Source: a virus. From it: a stretch of 61,461 nt of DNA. The stretch is from positions 1 through 61,461 of the IMG/VR virus record IMGVR_UViG_3300009151_000077. One strand, 5' to 3'. The notes under the pieces are model-generated. The model was not told the DNA's origin, did not search any database, and saw only the letters and a program-made list of their open reading frames with translations. Numbering within the stretch: position 1 is the first letter of the stretch; each line of letters begins with the position of its first letter. The translations under genes and the position numbers were made by a program. Below, piece after piece: positions 17,819 to 27,900 of this stretch.

Positions 17819-20641
17819 ATGAAAACAAATCAATCATTCGAGTATACAGGCAGCGATCAGTATGATATTAATAATGTTATACTAGGTGACAATGCTATAG
17901 TATTATTTGATTCATTGACTGGTGTTGGTGGCATAGACTACATGCCGTATAACGGATCTATGGTTACAGTAAAGGCTGGTGATCCATCAACCGATTATAG
18001 AAATCTATCTCCAACATTAAATAATAAGTTAAAATATCTAGTATCTGATATTGAGTATACAGAGTCAGACAAGAGTACAATACTTGCGTTATCTACAGAC
18101 ATACCAGTAACATTAAGTGGTGGTATATACGAGGGTACATTTTTATTTGAGAACCCTAATAACTATGAATATTTATACTTGCTTTGGGACTATACAGATA
18201 GTGCAGATGGCGGAACTATATCATATAGAGGACAAGCAAGTGATAGATATATTAATTTTGATTTAGGCACGGGAATAGGTATAACTGGAATAAATTATAA
18301 TGCTATAAATCAACCAGTTAGATTTCAAATAAAGTGGGGTGATACAGTAGTATCTGACTCCAAGTATGTAGGACTTAATACTTTATCTAATTATGATGAC
18401 CTAATAGCTAATGGAGTAAGTCCAGAAGATATAGGTTTACAGTTTCCATATGATGGAACAGTAAATAATGGAATGGGTAGTTTAAAATTTATAAAGTTTT
18501 TATCTGGTGGTGACTATGACAAGGCTAGCATAATTGTATCGTCTCCACTTGTTGATTCAGTATGGATAATTAATACAATAAAGACATATCTAAATGAATT
18601 CTATATAGACATAGCTGATGGAGTTGAGTCTGATGTTTGTGCTCAATGTCCTACCGAATTATACTATCATAACGGAAGTAATTTGTTGCCAACTAGTGGA
18701 GATATAATATATACAATTGCTGATGGATCTGTTGTCTATAATGGTAATAATACTCTTCACATAGTAGACTCTGTGTACTGTTCACATCCATCTACATATT
18801 TACTTATAGATGAAAATGGATTAGTAAGTTCAGTTAGCAATTGCAATTGCTATGAACCAGCACCTCCATTTATATATCAAGAGGATATATTCTTTAATAT
18901 TGGTAATCCTGTATATGTGTCATTAAGTTCTACTGGAAACCCTACATCATGGACCATTATATCTACATGTTTATCTTATGTACTTGATGGTGGATCATCG
19001 TCTACATTATTTGAGTTTACAGATTGTGATGGAAATTTAGTTGAAACAACAGTATCGGCAAATGTACAAAGAACCGTATGCTCTACATCAATTCCAGTAA
19101 TAACTAGAGGATTTGGTAGCGTAACTGCAAATGGAGTATGTGATACTAATATATTTCCAGTTGGATTATCTTTTAATAATGGAGTTCTTAATGGAAGTGT
19201 AAATGAGGCAACTAGTTTTTCATTCCTTGTAAAAGCATCAAATTGTTTTGGAGATGGTTATAGAACTATAAATGTATTCATAGGTCAAGAAAGTAATTTA
19301 AACCCAGTACTTATTGACGTTGAGCAGTTTAAAGACTTACAGTCAGACTGTTGCTCAATAACAGCTAGCTTTACATTGCTGTATTTTTCTGGTAAGTCAA
19401 GTATACCTAATGTTGGAGATAGAATTTTTATGGACCATGAGGGTAATAATATACTTAGTGGGGGTAATAGATGGTACTACATAGACAAATCTGACTACGT
19501 AATTAAGGTGGACTCAAATGGGTATGTAAATCAAACATATGTATGTCCTGGAAGTACAACTACCACCACTACAACAACAACCACAACACTTCCGATTGGA
19601 GACTATTACAATGCATCATTGTGTTCAGATTCAACTGTAAGTGTAGTTCTTTTAGACACTACATCAACTACTATAATTGCAGGTGATATTGTTAGAAGTG
19701 AAGATGGAAACTGCTGGAGAGTAACTGGTACAGCATCTGCTTCTTTTCCATATTATTTTATGTATGATCCAGTAACAATATATGCTGACTGTACCACATG
19801 TACAGGCACAACAACTACAACTACTACAACTACTACAACATTAAGTCCAACGATAACACCATTTAATATAAATACACATGGTAATTCATCTGACTATACT
19901 TGTTGTAATGCTGGAGGAGAAGATATGATTACATTATATCATAGTGGACCTGACTACACACCAGCCATAAATGATTTTGTGTATACTGACTCTATGGGTG
20001 CTCATTTATTTAATGGTGGTTTTATGTGGTACTGGGTTGATTCAAATTATGCTATAAATATAGCAGATACAGGTCAAGTGCTACGTTCAAATGACTGTAT
20101 TGTTGTTACAACTACTACCAGCACAACTACCGTACCTACATATTATTATAACGCAGAGATGTGTAATAATCCTGGGCCAGTTTATCTTCTTTCTTACAAT
20201 AACTTTACTGAGATAGAGATAGGAACTATAGTAAAAGATAGCATGGGTAATTGTTATGAGTTATTGTCTAGTGCGTCACCTGGTTCACCAGATGGTGAGA
20301 TATACTTTCAATTTAACAATTGCTTTGACTGTGTTGGAACTACAACGACAACTACTACAAGCACTACAACGACAACAACTACAAGTACTACAACAACAAG
20401 CACTACAACTATTTCACCTAAATTCCAGGTGTTGTGTAAGGATAGTTCATTTGCACTGGTTTGTGGTGCTGACATTAACACATTTTATGTTGATGGACCA
20501 CTTGGAGAGATAGGTTATAATATATACTCAAACGAATTCTCAAGCGACTTAGCTCCAGCTAATTATTATATGAAATATGACGTGTCTACTGCATATGAAT
20601 GGGACGGTTCAGCTTGGACTGGAAACTTTAAAAACTGTTAA
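17819..20641 (+). CDS. tail adhesin with Cys-rich modules joined by poly-Thr linkers
   Basis: 940 aa. The first 500 residues are beta-rich. The C-terminal part has at least four short modules with paired Cys (for example CTTCTG, CFDC) separated by Thr tracts beginning at about residues 580, 664, 763 and 841; the last is about 25 residues of Thr with few Ser. Such mucin-like linkers make extended stalks. The next gene, coupled by TAATG, is a glycosyltransferase, which suggests the Thr tracts are glycosylated. A receptor-binding or surface-attachment role is inferred. Confidence 0.6.
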   Translation: MKTNQSFEYTGSDQYDINNVILGDNAIVLFDSLTGVGGIDYMPYNGSMVTVKAGDPSTDYRNLSPTLNNKLKYLVSDIEYTESDKSTILALSTDIPVTLSGGIYEGTFLFENPNNYEYLYLLWDYTDSADGGTISYRGQASDRYINFDLGTGIGITGINYNAINQPVRFQIKWGDTVVSDSKYVGLNTLSNYDDLIANGVSPEDIGLQFPYDGTVNNGMGSLKFIKFLSGGDYDKASIIVSSPLVDSVWIINTIKTYLNEFYIDIADGVESDVCAQCPTELYYHNGSNLLPTSGDIIYTIADGSVVYNGNNTLHIVDSVYCSHPSTYLLIDENGLVSSVSNCNCYEPAPPFIYQEDIFFNIGNPVYVSLSSTGNPTSWTIISTCLSYVLDGGSSSTLFEFTDCDGNLVETTVSANVQRTVCSTSIPVITRGFGSVTANGVCDTNIFPVGLSFNNGVLNGSVNEATSFSFLVKASNCFGDGYRTINVFIGQESNLNPVLIDVEQFKDLQSDCCSITASFTLLYFSGKSSIPNVGDRIFMDHEGNNILSGGNRWYYIDKSDYVIKVDSNGYVNQTYVCPGSTTTTTTTTTTTLPIGDYYNASLCSDSTVSVVLLDTTSTTIIAGDIVRSEDGNCWRVTGTASASFPYYFMYDPVTIYADCTTCTGTTTTTTTTTTTLSPTITPFNINTHGNSSDYTCCNAGGEDMITLYHSGPDYTPAINDFVYTDSMGAHLFNGGFMWYWVDSNYAINIADTGQVLRSNDCIVVTTTTSTTTVPTYYYNAEMCNNPGPVYLLSYNNFTEIEIGTIVKDSMGNCYELLSSASPGSPDGEIYFQFNNCFDCVGTTTTTTTSTTTTTTTSTTTTSTTTISPKFQVLCKDSSFALVCGADINTFYVDGPLGEIGYNIYSNEFSSDLAPANYYMKYDVSTAYEWDGSAWTGNFKNC

Positions 20642-21561
20642 TGCGTCAACTACGTTTTTTATCAGCACAGCCAGCGATTGATTATTATGCTTGGCAGGTT
20701 GAGGTGTACCTACATAATTTTTTAGGTCTTGGATATAATGGAAACTACATAGACGTAGTGGCTGGATATCAAGGAGATATACCAGAATCTTGGCTTAAAC
20801 TTCAGAGAAGGTTCCCGTATGTTAGATTCTTTTTCTATGAAGACACTATGGGTGAATGTAATTACATACCAGCTATACAAGGACACCTGCTTAAAAAACA
20901 CTTTAAGGCTCATCCATATCTTAAGGATGATGCTATATTCTTTCATGACGCTGACTTCTTATTCACAAAGTATATGAACTTCACAAAGTTCATTAGTGAT
21001 GATAATTGGTACTTCTCAGACACTATATCATACATAGGGCATGATTATATAGTTAGCAAGGGAGAAGAGGTCTTAGATGCGATGTGTGAAGTTATTGGGA
21101 TAGATAAGTCTATTGTAAAACAAAATCAAAATAATAGCGGAGGGGCACAGAAGTTATTTAAGAATATAGATCACACCTATTGGGAAATGGTTGAGGACTA
21201 TTCAATAAAGTTATTCAACGTACTTATCAATAAACAGCATATTAAAAAAGAAAACGACCCTAACGGAATACAGTCTTGGACAGCAAGCATGTGGGCAGAG
21301 TTGTGGGTAGGATGGAAGTTAGGTCATAATGTAATCGTTCCAAAGGAGTTTGATTTTTGCTGGGCTACGTGCTCACCATCTAGATGGAAAGAAGTTAATT
21401 TCTTTCATAATGCTGGAGTAATGAATGACAAACTTGGTATGTTTTATAAGGCCAAGTACATGGATTCATACCCATATGAGGTTGATGATAATGTGTTAAA
21501 TAATAGGTGTTCATACATGTACTATCACATATTAAAATCTATCAATAGTTGTTTGATCTAA
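20641..21561 (+). CDS. glycosyltransferase, possibly protein O-glycosyltransferase
   Basis: 306 aa. FFHDADFLF at about 100-108 is a DxD-type metal/nucleotide-sugar motif of a GT-A fold. NNSGGAQ near 167, then IQSWTASMWAELW and DFCWATCSPSRWKEVNFFHN in the C-terminal half, recall plant-type hydroxyproline/serine O-glycosyltransferases (HPAT/SERGT-like); that link is from memory and moderate. Its start overlaps the stop of the poly-Thr adhesin, a probable substrate. No signal peptide or membrane segment, so it would act in the host cytoplasm during virion assembly. Confidence 0.7.
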   Translation: MRQLRFLSAQPAIDYYAWQVEVYLHNFLGLGYNGNYIDVVAGYQGDIPESWLKLQRRFPYVRFFFYEDTMGECNYIPAIQGHLLKKHFKAHPYLKDDAIFFHDADFLFTKYMNFTKFISDDNWYFSDTISYIGHDYIVSKGEEVLDAMCEVIGIDKSIVKQNQNNSGGAQKLFKNIDHTYWEMVEDYSIKLFNVLINKQHIKKENDPNGIQSWTASMWAELWVGWKLGHNVIVPKEFDFCWATCSPSRWKEVNFFHNAGVMNDKLGMFYKAKYMDSYPYEVDDNVLNNRCSYMYYHILKSINSCLI

Positions 21562-21567
21562 TTTTCG

Positions 21568-21575
21568 TAAATTTG
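21568..21575 (+). promoter_or_regulatory. -7 box TAAATTTG, leaderless configuration
   Basis: Exact consensus ending five bases before the ATG at 21580. The predicted start of transcription coincides with the start codon. Confidence 0.55.
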
Positions 21576-21579
21576 TACT

Positions 21580-22404
21580 ATGAGCGTTAAAACTATATCA
21601 TATTCTGAATATGTTGAAGGATGGACTTCATTTTGGTCATATGTGCCAGATTGGATGATTCATGTAAATAATTCAATGTATTCATTTAAGAATGGAGACC
21701 TATATTTACATAATGACGAATCTGTATCTTATAATAGAACAACATTTTACGGTGTAAAATATGGATGTATGGTAAGGACCATATTTAATGAGGACCCAAT
21801 ATCCATAAAAATGTATAAGACTGTATCATTAAATGGTACTGATGCTTGGGATACAAGTTTACAAACAGACTTGCAAGCAGGTGCAATAGATAGTTCGTGG
21901 TATTCATTAAAGGAAGGTCAATTATTTTCTTTTATTAGAAACTATGACTTGATAACATCTAATCCTAATGCTATAACTAATATATCACAAATAGACGGAA
22001 GGTCTATATACATTCAAGGAGTTGGAGTTACAGCTGCATCAGCCGTGGCAAATCAAGTAAGTATACTTGGACAAGGTATTGATACTCAGCCAAATATAAA
22101 TAACGGTGACTATATATATGCTATGGCTAGTTCATTATCTAATCCATCACAATTATCTGGAGCCATGACTTATATTGGTAGGGCTATTGATTTTATTCCA
22201 GGTATTCTGTTTGGTTATGGAGTATTGAACTTCCAGACTAATATTTCAGCACCTGCTGGAGTGCATTTAGTGTGTGTTAAAAATACTATATCAGAGTCAT
22301 ATGGACTTAGAGGATACTTCATGGATATAACACTTACAAATGATAATTCAGAGTTTATTGAATTATTTGATGTACAGGCATCTGTATTCAAAAGTTTTCC
22401 TTAA
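21580..22404 (+). CDS. unknown structural protein
   Basis: 274 aa, beta-rich, with many Tyr, Ser and Asn residues and a C-terminal domain that looks like a small jelly-roll. It lies between the glycosyltransferase and the GNAT gene in the tail module and has its own promoter. Function is not recognised; a tail or fibre accessory protein is the best guess. Confidence 0.5.
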   Translation: MSVKTISYSEYVEGWTSFWSYVPDWMIHVNNSMYSFKNGDLYLHNDESVSYNRTTFYGVKYGCMVRTIFNEDPISIKMYKTVSLNGTDAWDTSLQTDLQAGAIDSSWYSLKEGQLFSFIRNYDLITSNPNAITNISQIDGRSIYIQGVGVTAASAVANQVSILGQGIDTQPNINNGDYIYAMASSLSNPSQLSGAMTYIGRAIDFIPGILFGYGVLNFQTNISAPAGVHLVCVKNTISESYGLRGYFMDITLTNDNSEFIELFDVQASVFKSFP

Positions 22405-22409
22405 ATTTG
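22402..22409 (+). promoter_or_regulatory. -7 box TAAATTTG, leaderless configuration
   Basis: Exact consensus overlapping the preceding stop codon and ending four bases before the ATG at 22414. Same geometry as at 136 and 21568. Confidence 0.55.
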
Positions 22410-22413
22410 TATT

Positions 22414-22815
22414 ATGGAAGTGCGATTCTTAATCGAAGAAGATTACGACAAACTATCTAAGTGGTGGAAGGATTGGAGATGGACAGCACCTCCAAAAGAT
22501 ATGCTACCTCAAGATGGTTTAGGTGGTTTAATGGTATCAAGTAATGGCAGAGAAGTATGTGCTGGATTTGTATACTTTACAAATTCAAAAACAGCTTGGA
22601 TTGAGTTTATAGTTTCTGACTTTAACTACAGAGAGAGTGACAGGAAGGAAGCTATTGAGTTTTTAATTAATTCACTTATAGATATTACAAAAGATGTTAA
22701 TAACTGTAAGTATATATACACATCTTTAAAGAGCCAAAGTCTTATTGAAAGATATAAGAGTTGTGGTTTTGTTGAGGGTAGTACGCATTGTACGGAAATG
22801 ATAAAAATAATATAA
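22414..22815 (+). CDS. GNAT-family N-acetyltransferase-like protein
   Basis: 133 aa with the GNAT order: N-terminal strand and helix (RFLIEEDYDKLSKWWK), a central strand WIEFIVSDFNYR before the acetyl-CoA site, a helix, and a C-terminal SLIERYKSCGF motif typical of the fold. The pyrophosphate loop is degenerate. GNAT proteins of this size are common inside structural modules of phages; the substrate is unknown, possibly a virion or host protein. Confidence 0.7.
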   Translation: MEVRFLIEEDYDKLSKWWKDWRWTAPPKDMLPQDGLGGLMVSSNGREVCAGFVYFTNSKTAWIEFIVSDFNYRESDRKEAIEFLINSLIDITKDVNNCKYIYTSLKSQSLIERYKSCGFVEGSTHCTEMIKII

Positions 22816-22816
22816 A

Positions 22817-23503
22817 ATGCCAGCAGTAACATCAGCCATTGTGGCTTTAGGGGGTTTAGGTCTTAGTGCCGCTCAAGCTATCACAGCAAACAAAAAAATG
22901 GGTATAGCTCAAAAAGCATCCCAAAAAGCATCTGAGTACCTTAATGGTATTAAAGAGCAAAATCAATTTAAAGCCGTACAGGTACCAACACTTGGATTTG
23001 ATCTAGCTCAACAAGCATCAGCACAGAGAGACACTCAAGAACTTAAGGTTATACAAGGAGTTGGTGCTGAGGCTGCAATTGGTGGTGTTGGTCAAGTTGC
23101 TCAGGCTGGAGTACAAGAAGATTTACAGTTAGCTTCTACTGCACAAAATGCTCAATATGAAAGAAATCTTCAAGAAGCAAATGCAGGTCAAGGAATTGAA
23201 GGAAGGAGAGCAGAGAGAGAGTTTAACATAGGTATGGGTGCTAAGCAGGATGCTGAGTTAAGAAGAGCTGAGGCACAAAGTAGAAAAACACAAGCTATTA
23301 ATGGAATAGTTTCTTCTGCTGGATCAGCAATAAAAGCTGGTTCTAAATTAGCTCCTTTATATAGTATAAAAGATCCAACTAAGAGAGCTCAAGCAAAAGC
23401 CGACTTTCTTTATGATCAAAATAAATCAGCAGGATTAGGAGGAATTAGTGCAGAGACTATTGCTTCAGTATTAAAATTACTACAAGGTAAAGGAGAAGAA
23501 TAA
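22817..23503 (+). CDS. internal virion (ejection) protein, probable
   Basis: 228 aa, starting with an Ala/Gly-rich hydrophobic segment (residues 3-22) that could insert in a membrane, followed by long Gln/Ala/Arg-rich helices and a second Gly/Ala segment near 170. This is the composition of T7 gp14-like ejection proteins. The next two genes encode larger internal proteins. Confidence 0.6.
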   Translation: MPAVTSAIVALGGLGLSAAQAITANKKMGIAQKASQKASEYLNGIKEQNQFKAVQVPTLGFDLAQQASAQRDTQELKVIQGVGAEAAIGGVGQVAQAGVQEDLQLASTAQNAQYERNLQEANAGQGIEGRRAEREFNIGMGAKQDAELRRAEAQSRKTQAINGIVSSAGSAIKAGSKLAPLYSIKDPTKRAQAKADFLYDQNKSAGLGGISAETIASVLKLLQGKGEE

Positions 23504-23504
23504 C

Positions 23505-24977
23505 ATGGCAAATAAAGACTACAGTACATACATTCCTACAGAATTACCAGATTGGGCAAAGTTAACTAATGGGTTAATTGATACAATTGATAAGATAGGA
23601 TCTGATAGACAAGCACAAAGGGATTCATTAGATAAAATGATGACTGATGCTAATTATTTAATGGATAAGCAAGAGTTGTTCACTAATCAAAATCTAAATG
23701 AATTTGTATTAAGTGGTGCAGATGGAGCGAGGACACTTATATCACAGTGGAATAAAGAATTAAAGGCTGGTAAGTTAAGTCCTAAAGAATATAAAAATAG
23801 AATGAATAACATCAATGAAGGATGGTCCACTCTTGCAAATTCAGCTAAAACATTTGATGCTGCAAATAGTGAATTCTTAAAAAGACAAACTCCAGGGGAA
23901 GATGGTAAATTACCAGCTGGATCTCAATTTGAGCAAACATTGGCACAAGTACATGCAGAAATAGGAAATTTAAAAGATAAAAAAGTATTCTTTGATCCAT
24001 TAACTGGAAAACCATACACCGCAAAGATAACAGATCAAGGTATAGACCCAAGCACCATGACTCCTAGCGTTAGATTTTCATTGCCTAATAATTTATTTGA
24101 TAATAGAATAGATGTTGATGCTATAATAGCAGCTGGGACTAAAAATTTTGGAGATGTAAAAATAGAAAAAGGAAATATAACAACATCAGATCCTACTCAA
24201 AGGGATGCGGTTAATTCAGCAATTATATCTTTGCAGCAAGGGGTATTAAGTAATGATAGATATGTATCTCAAGTATTAGCTCATTACTCTACTAATCATT
24301 ATGACTATTATGAGACAGAAGATGAGAAAAAAAATATGGTTTTATCTATGGCTGATACTGATATAAGAGCAAGAAAATTATCAGGCAAACCTGACTACAC
24401 TAAAGAAGAACTTGATAATTTATATTCTAATTTAGAAAAAAAGCTAATAAGATATGCACCAGATAATACTGGAGTATACCAGCCAATAATAACAGAAGAG
24501 CAAAGATTAGAAGCGGAAAAAATAGTTTTAGATAAAATAAAAGCTAATTTAAATTATGAAGTATCAATAGACGAGCCTAACTACGGTGGCGGTGGCGGCG
24601 GCGGAGGTGGCGGCGGAGATAAAACTGAAGATGTTCCATCAATGCCTAAAAAAGCACTTAAAGCTTGGATGTCTAGAGATGTAAATGCATTGTCACAATT
24701 AACAGGAGGTGAGTATACATTTAAATGGGTTGATGGAGGTCTTGGAGTAATAGAAAAAGGTAGTAAAAAAGTTAGTAAAGTAGTTACTAAAGTTGAAAAC
24801 CTATTTAAAGAATTTAATTATGGATCTTCTGGAAAAGTAGATGAGTGGCAAAATCTAGTAAAAGAAGCCTATGGAGCAATTCCTAAAGGTACAAGGGCAG
24901 AATTTATTAAGAACGGATGGACTTCAGCTCAAATAAATGAACAAGTTAAAAAGGGTAACATTGTAATTACAAAATAA
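23505..24977 (+). CDS. internal virion protein with poly-Gly linker, probable
   Basis: 490 aa, mainly helical. An uninterrupted run of Gly at about residues 363-373 separates a long helical N-terminal part from a 115-residue C-terminal basic domain. It sits between the small and the giant internal proteins. No enzyme motif is visible; a role in DNA ejection is inferred from context. Confidence 0.6.
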   Translation: MANKDYSTYIPTELPDWAKLTNGLIDTIDKIGSDRQAQRDSLDKMMTDANYLMDKQELFTNQNLNEFVLSGADGARTLISQWNKELKAGKLSPKEYKNRMNNINEGWSTLANSAKTFDAANSEFLKRQTPGEDGKLPAGSQFEQTLAQVHAEIGNLKDKKVFFDPLTGKPYTAKITDQGIDPSTMTPSVRFSLPNNLFDNRIDVDAIIAAGTKNFGDVKIEKGNITTSDPTQRDAVNSAIISLQQGVLSNDRYVSQVLAHYSTNHYDYYETEDEKKNMVLSMADTDIRARKLSGKPDYTKEELDNLYSNLEKKLIRYAPDNTGVYQPIITEEQRLEAEKIVLDKIKANLNYEVSIDEPNYGGGGGGGGGGGDKTEDVPSMPKKALKAWMSRDVNALSQLTGGEYTFKWVDGGLGVIEKGSKKVSKVVTKVENLFKEFNYGSSGKVDEWQNLVKEAYGAIPKGTRAEFIKNGWTSAQINEQVKKGNIVITK

Positions 24978-24987
24978 ATAATTAAAT

Positions 24988-27900
24988 ATGTCAGATAATA
25001 ATATACCTTCACCAGCAGAATTTTATGGTAAAAAAAAACCATCAAGTACTAATAATATACCATCTCCAGAAGAATTTTACGGTACTTCATTAAAAAAAAA
25101 AGGGGTATCACAATCACAATTAGAGGAAGCGTCTACTTCATCGGATATATCAGACAACCAGGGAGATCAGCCTTCGGAGTCTTTAGGAGATGGTGATATA
25201 TATACATATAATGGTAGCACATATAAGAAGAGAGGCAACAAGTGGTATAAACTATCTGGTGGAAAATATGTACCTCTTACAGATGGTAATGTAGCTCAGA
25301 GAGTAGAGATATTAAACTCTAAGGCCAAAAAGTCAGTAGATAGATGGGCCAATGTTACTGAAGAGAATACAAACGCTAAGCCAAAATATAGAAAGGATGA
25401 CTATATAGATGAGGTTCAGAACACAGATTTCAATAGAACTGGTGATTCAAGAGCAATTCATGAAGAGGCATTACAAATGCAAAGAGAAGATATAGCTCAG
25501 AAAGAAGAAGAAAAATCTAGAAATAATAATCTTCTTCAAAATGAAGGTGTTTATACTGGATATCCTGGTAAAGATGGTAAGATTTATAAAATAATAGATA
25601 ATCATTGGTTTGAAGTAGATGCTCCTGATCCAAAATTTGAAACATTAACTCAGCCAGGAGGAGAAAATATATATAGAAAAATTGAACCAAAATCAGATAT
25701 TGATTTATATAATAAAGACCAGAAATGGAAACCTATAGATGATCAAAATAGATTAAAGTCACTTAATAAATATTTCAAAAAAGAAGCATCCTTAGACTCT
25801 ATGGATCAGGTATTTACTAATTATGACGATAGTGAAGAAAAAAAAGACAATTTATATAAAATAGATGATGGTGAGTGGAAGAGATTAATTCCAGGAGCTT
25901 CAGAGTATAGTACTGTTCTAGATGAAAATGCAATAAATGCATTAAATAGTAGGTACAATAAAAATATTGAATATAAAGATAAATCATCTGATAAAAAACA
26001 AGACTTAAAATTAAAATTTGTAGATATTAATTCTTCACTTACTGGTAAAACAGAAGAAGAAGCAGTAAGGATTTTAGAAGATAAATATGGAGATTATGGT
26101 TTCCAATTTTCACAAGAAGGGTTATTCAATATTGATAGAGTAAGAGTTAAAGCAGCAAATGGTAAGGAAATAACTGTAGAATTTGATGAAAAGAATTCAG
26201 AAGAGGCATTAAAGCTTAGAAATTTTATTGAACAAAATGCATCTAATAAAAGCAAATACAATTTATTAAATGTAATAGATAAAAAAGTTTCCGCCATAGG
26301 TGAGTCATATAATGATAAATATAATATATCTAGAGCAATACCTACTGATAATTCAAAGACGAGAGAAGAAAAGGAAAAGTATTACAATTCAGAAGAATAC
26401 AAAAAAATATTCAAGTCTTTATCTATAGATGAAATGGATGAAGAGGTTAGAAGAAGAGAAAGAGAATATCCTGTAACTAAAGGAAATATTTATAATATAT
26501 ATAAGCAAGAAAAAGAAAAGAAGTATAACTTAAATGATAAAAAAATAAAATCATTATACGAACAACTTAATATAGCTGAAAATTCTGGAAACAAACAACT
26601 TAAAAAAGAAGTTAAAAGTAAAATAGATACATACTTATCTGATGAAGTAATTAAAAATCAGGTTATGGATTATAATATTCATTTAAATGATTTAGTTGAT
26701 TCTGGAAAAAAATTAAAAACAGATATAAAACAATATGAATTATTGGTATCTGACTTTAATAAATCATATGCATCAATGTCCACAGAAGAGGTTGAAAAGC
26801 AGAAAAAAATATTAGAAAATAAAGCAGAGCAACTTGAAATAAGAAGAGATAATATATCTACTTCATTTAAAAACATAGAAGGATCACAGAAAAAAATAAA
26901 TATATTAGCTGGTGAGTACATCAGTTCAAAGGCAAAGATGGGTTCTTTTGGAGGTGCAATTGTAAATTCATTTTTAACTGGTGCTGTCAAAATAATTGAA
27001 CCAATGGTTTCTGCGTCATCATCTGGATATGATGTTGCGTTTGGAGTTAAAGAATCTATATCTCCAGAAGAAGAAAAATACTATAAAGATAAAGGATATA
27101 GTTATGAAGATATTCAAAATATAAAAAGAAACGAAAGATATAAAAGCGAAAAAGATAAGAGAAGAGAAGCTGTCATAGGAACAATAGGAAGCGAAACAAC
27201 AAAAGAATACATTAGTTCAAAAGATAATGGTTTTTTTGAGAAAGCATTATATGGTGTTGCTGAGTCAGCACCTGCAATGTTAGCCTCCTTAACTGGATCA
27301 TCAGCCGCAAGCTTTGGTGCTTTAGCATCACAATCATATAGCTCTATAGAAGATGAAATGCTTGGTGATGAAGATTTTAAAACTACTACTGCATTAGATA
27401 GATCTTCAATAGCAATACCATATGCATTGCTTATGGGTGTACTTGAAAATTATGGATTGAAAAACGCACTTAAAGGATCATCATTAACAAGTGGAATACT
27501 TAAAGGGGTTATATCTAGATCATTAAAGAAAATGCCATCTGGTGCTGAAAAAGAAGTTCTTCAACAAATAATAGATAAAGAAGTTAAAAATGTAATAGCA
27601 AAGGGAGCTATAAAAATAGTTAATGGTGCACTTGCTGAATTTGAAACTGGTGCTACTCAATCATTAGTATTAGATATTGGTTTAAAAGAAATATACAATC
27701 AATATAAAGATAAAACTAAAAACTTAACGGGAGGTGAGTCTTTTGATACACCAGATTCATTTGCTGAAGGAGCATCAAGGGTATGGGAAGATGGTTTAAT
27801 GGAAGCTATAGGTGGTGTTACTATATCTACATTTTCTAATGTTTCAACTGGAATTGTTACAGGAAATATTTCATTATACGATGAGAAAGATTTAAAATTC

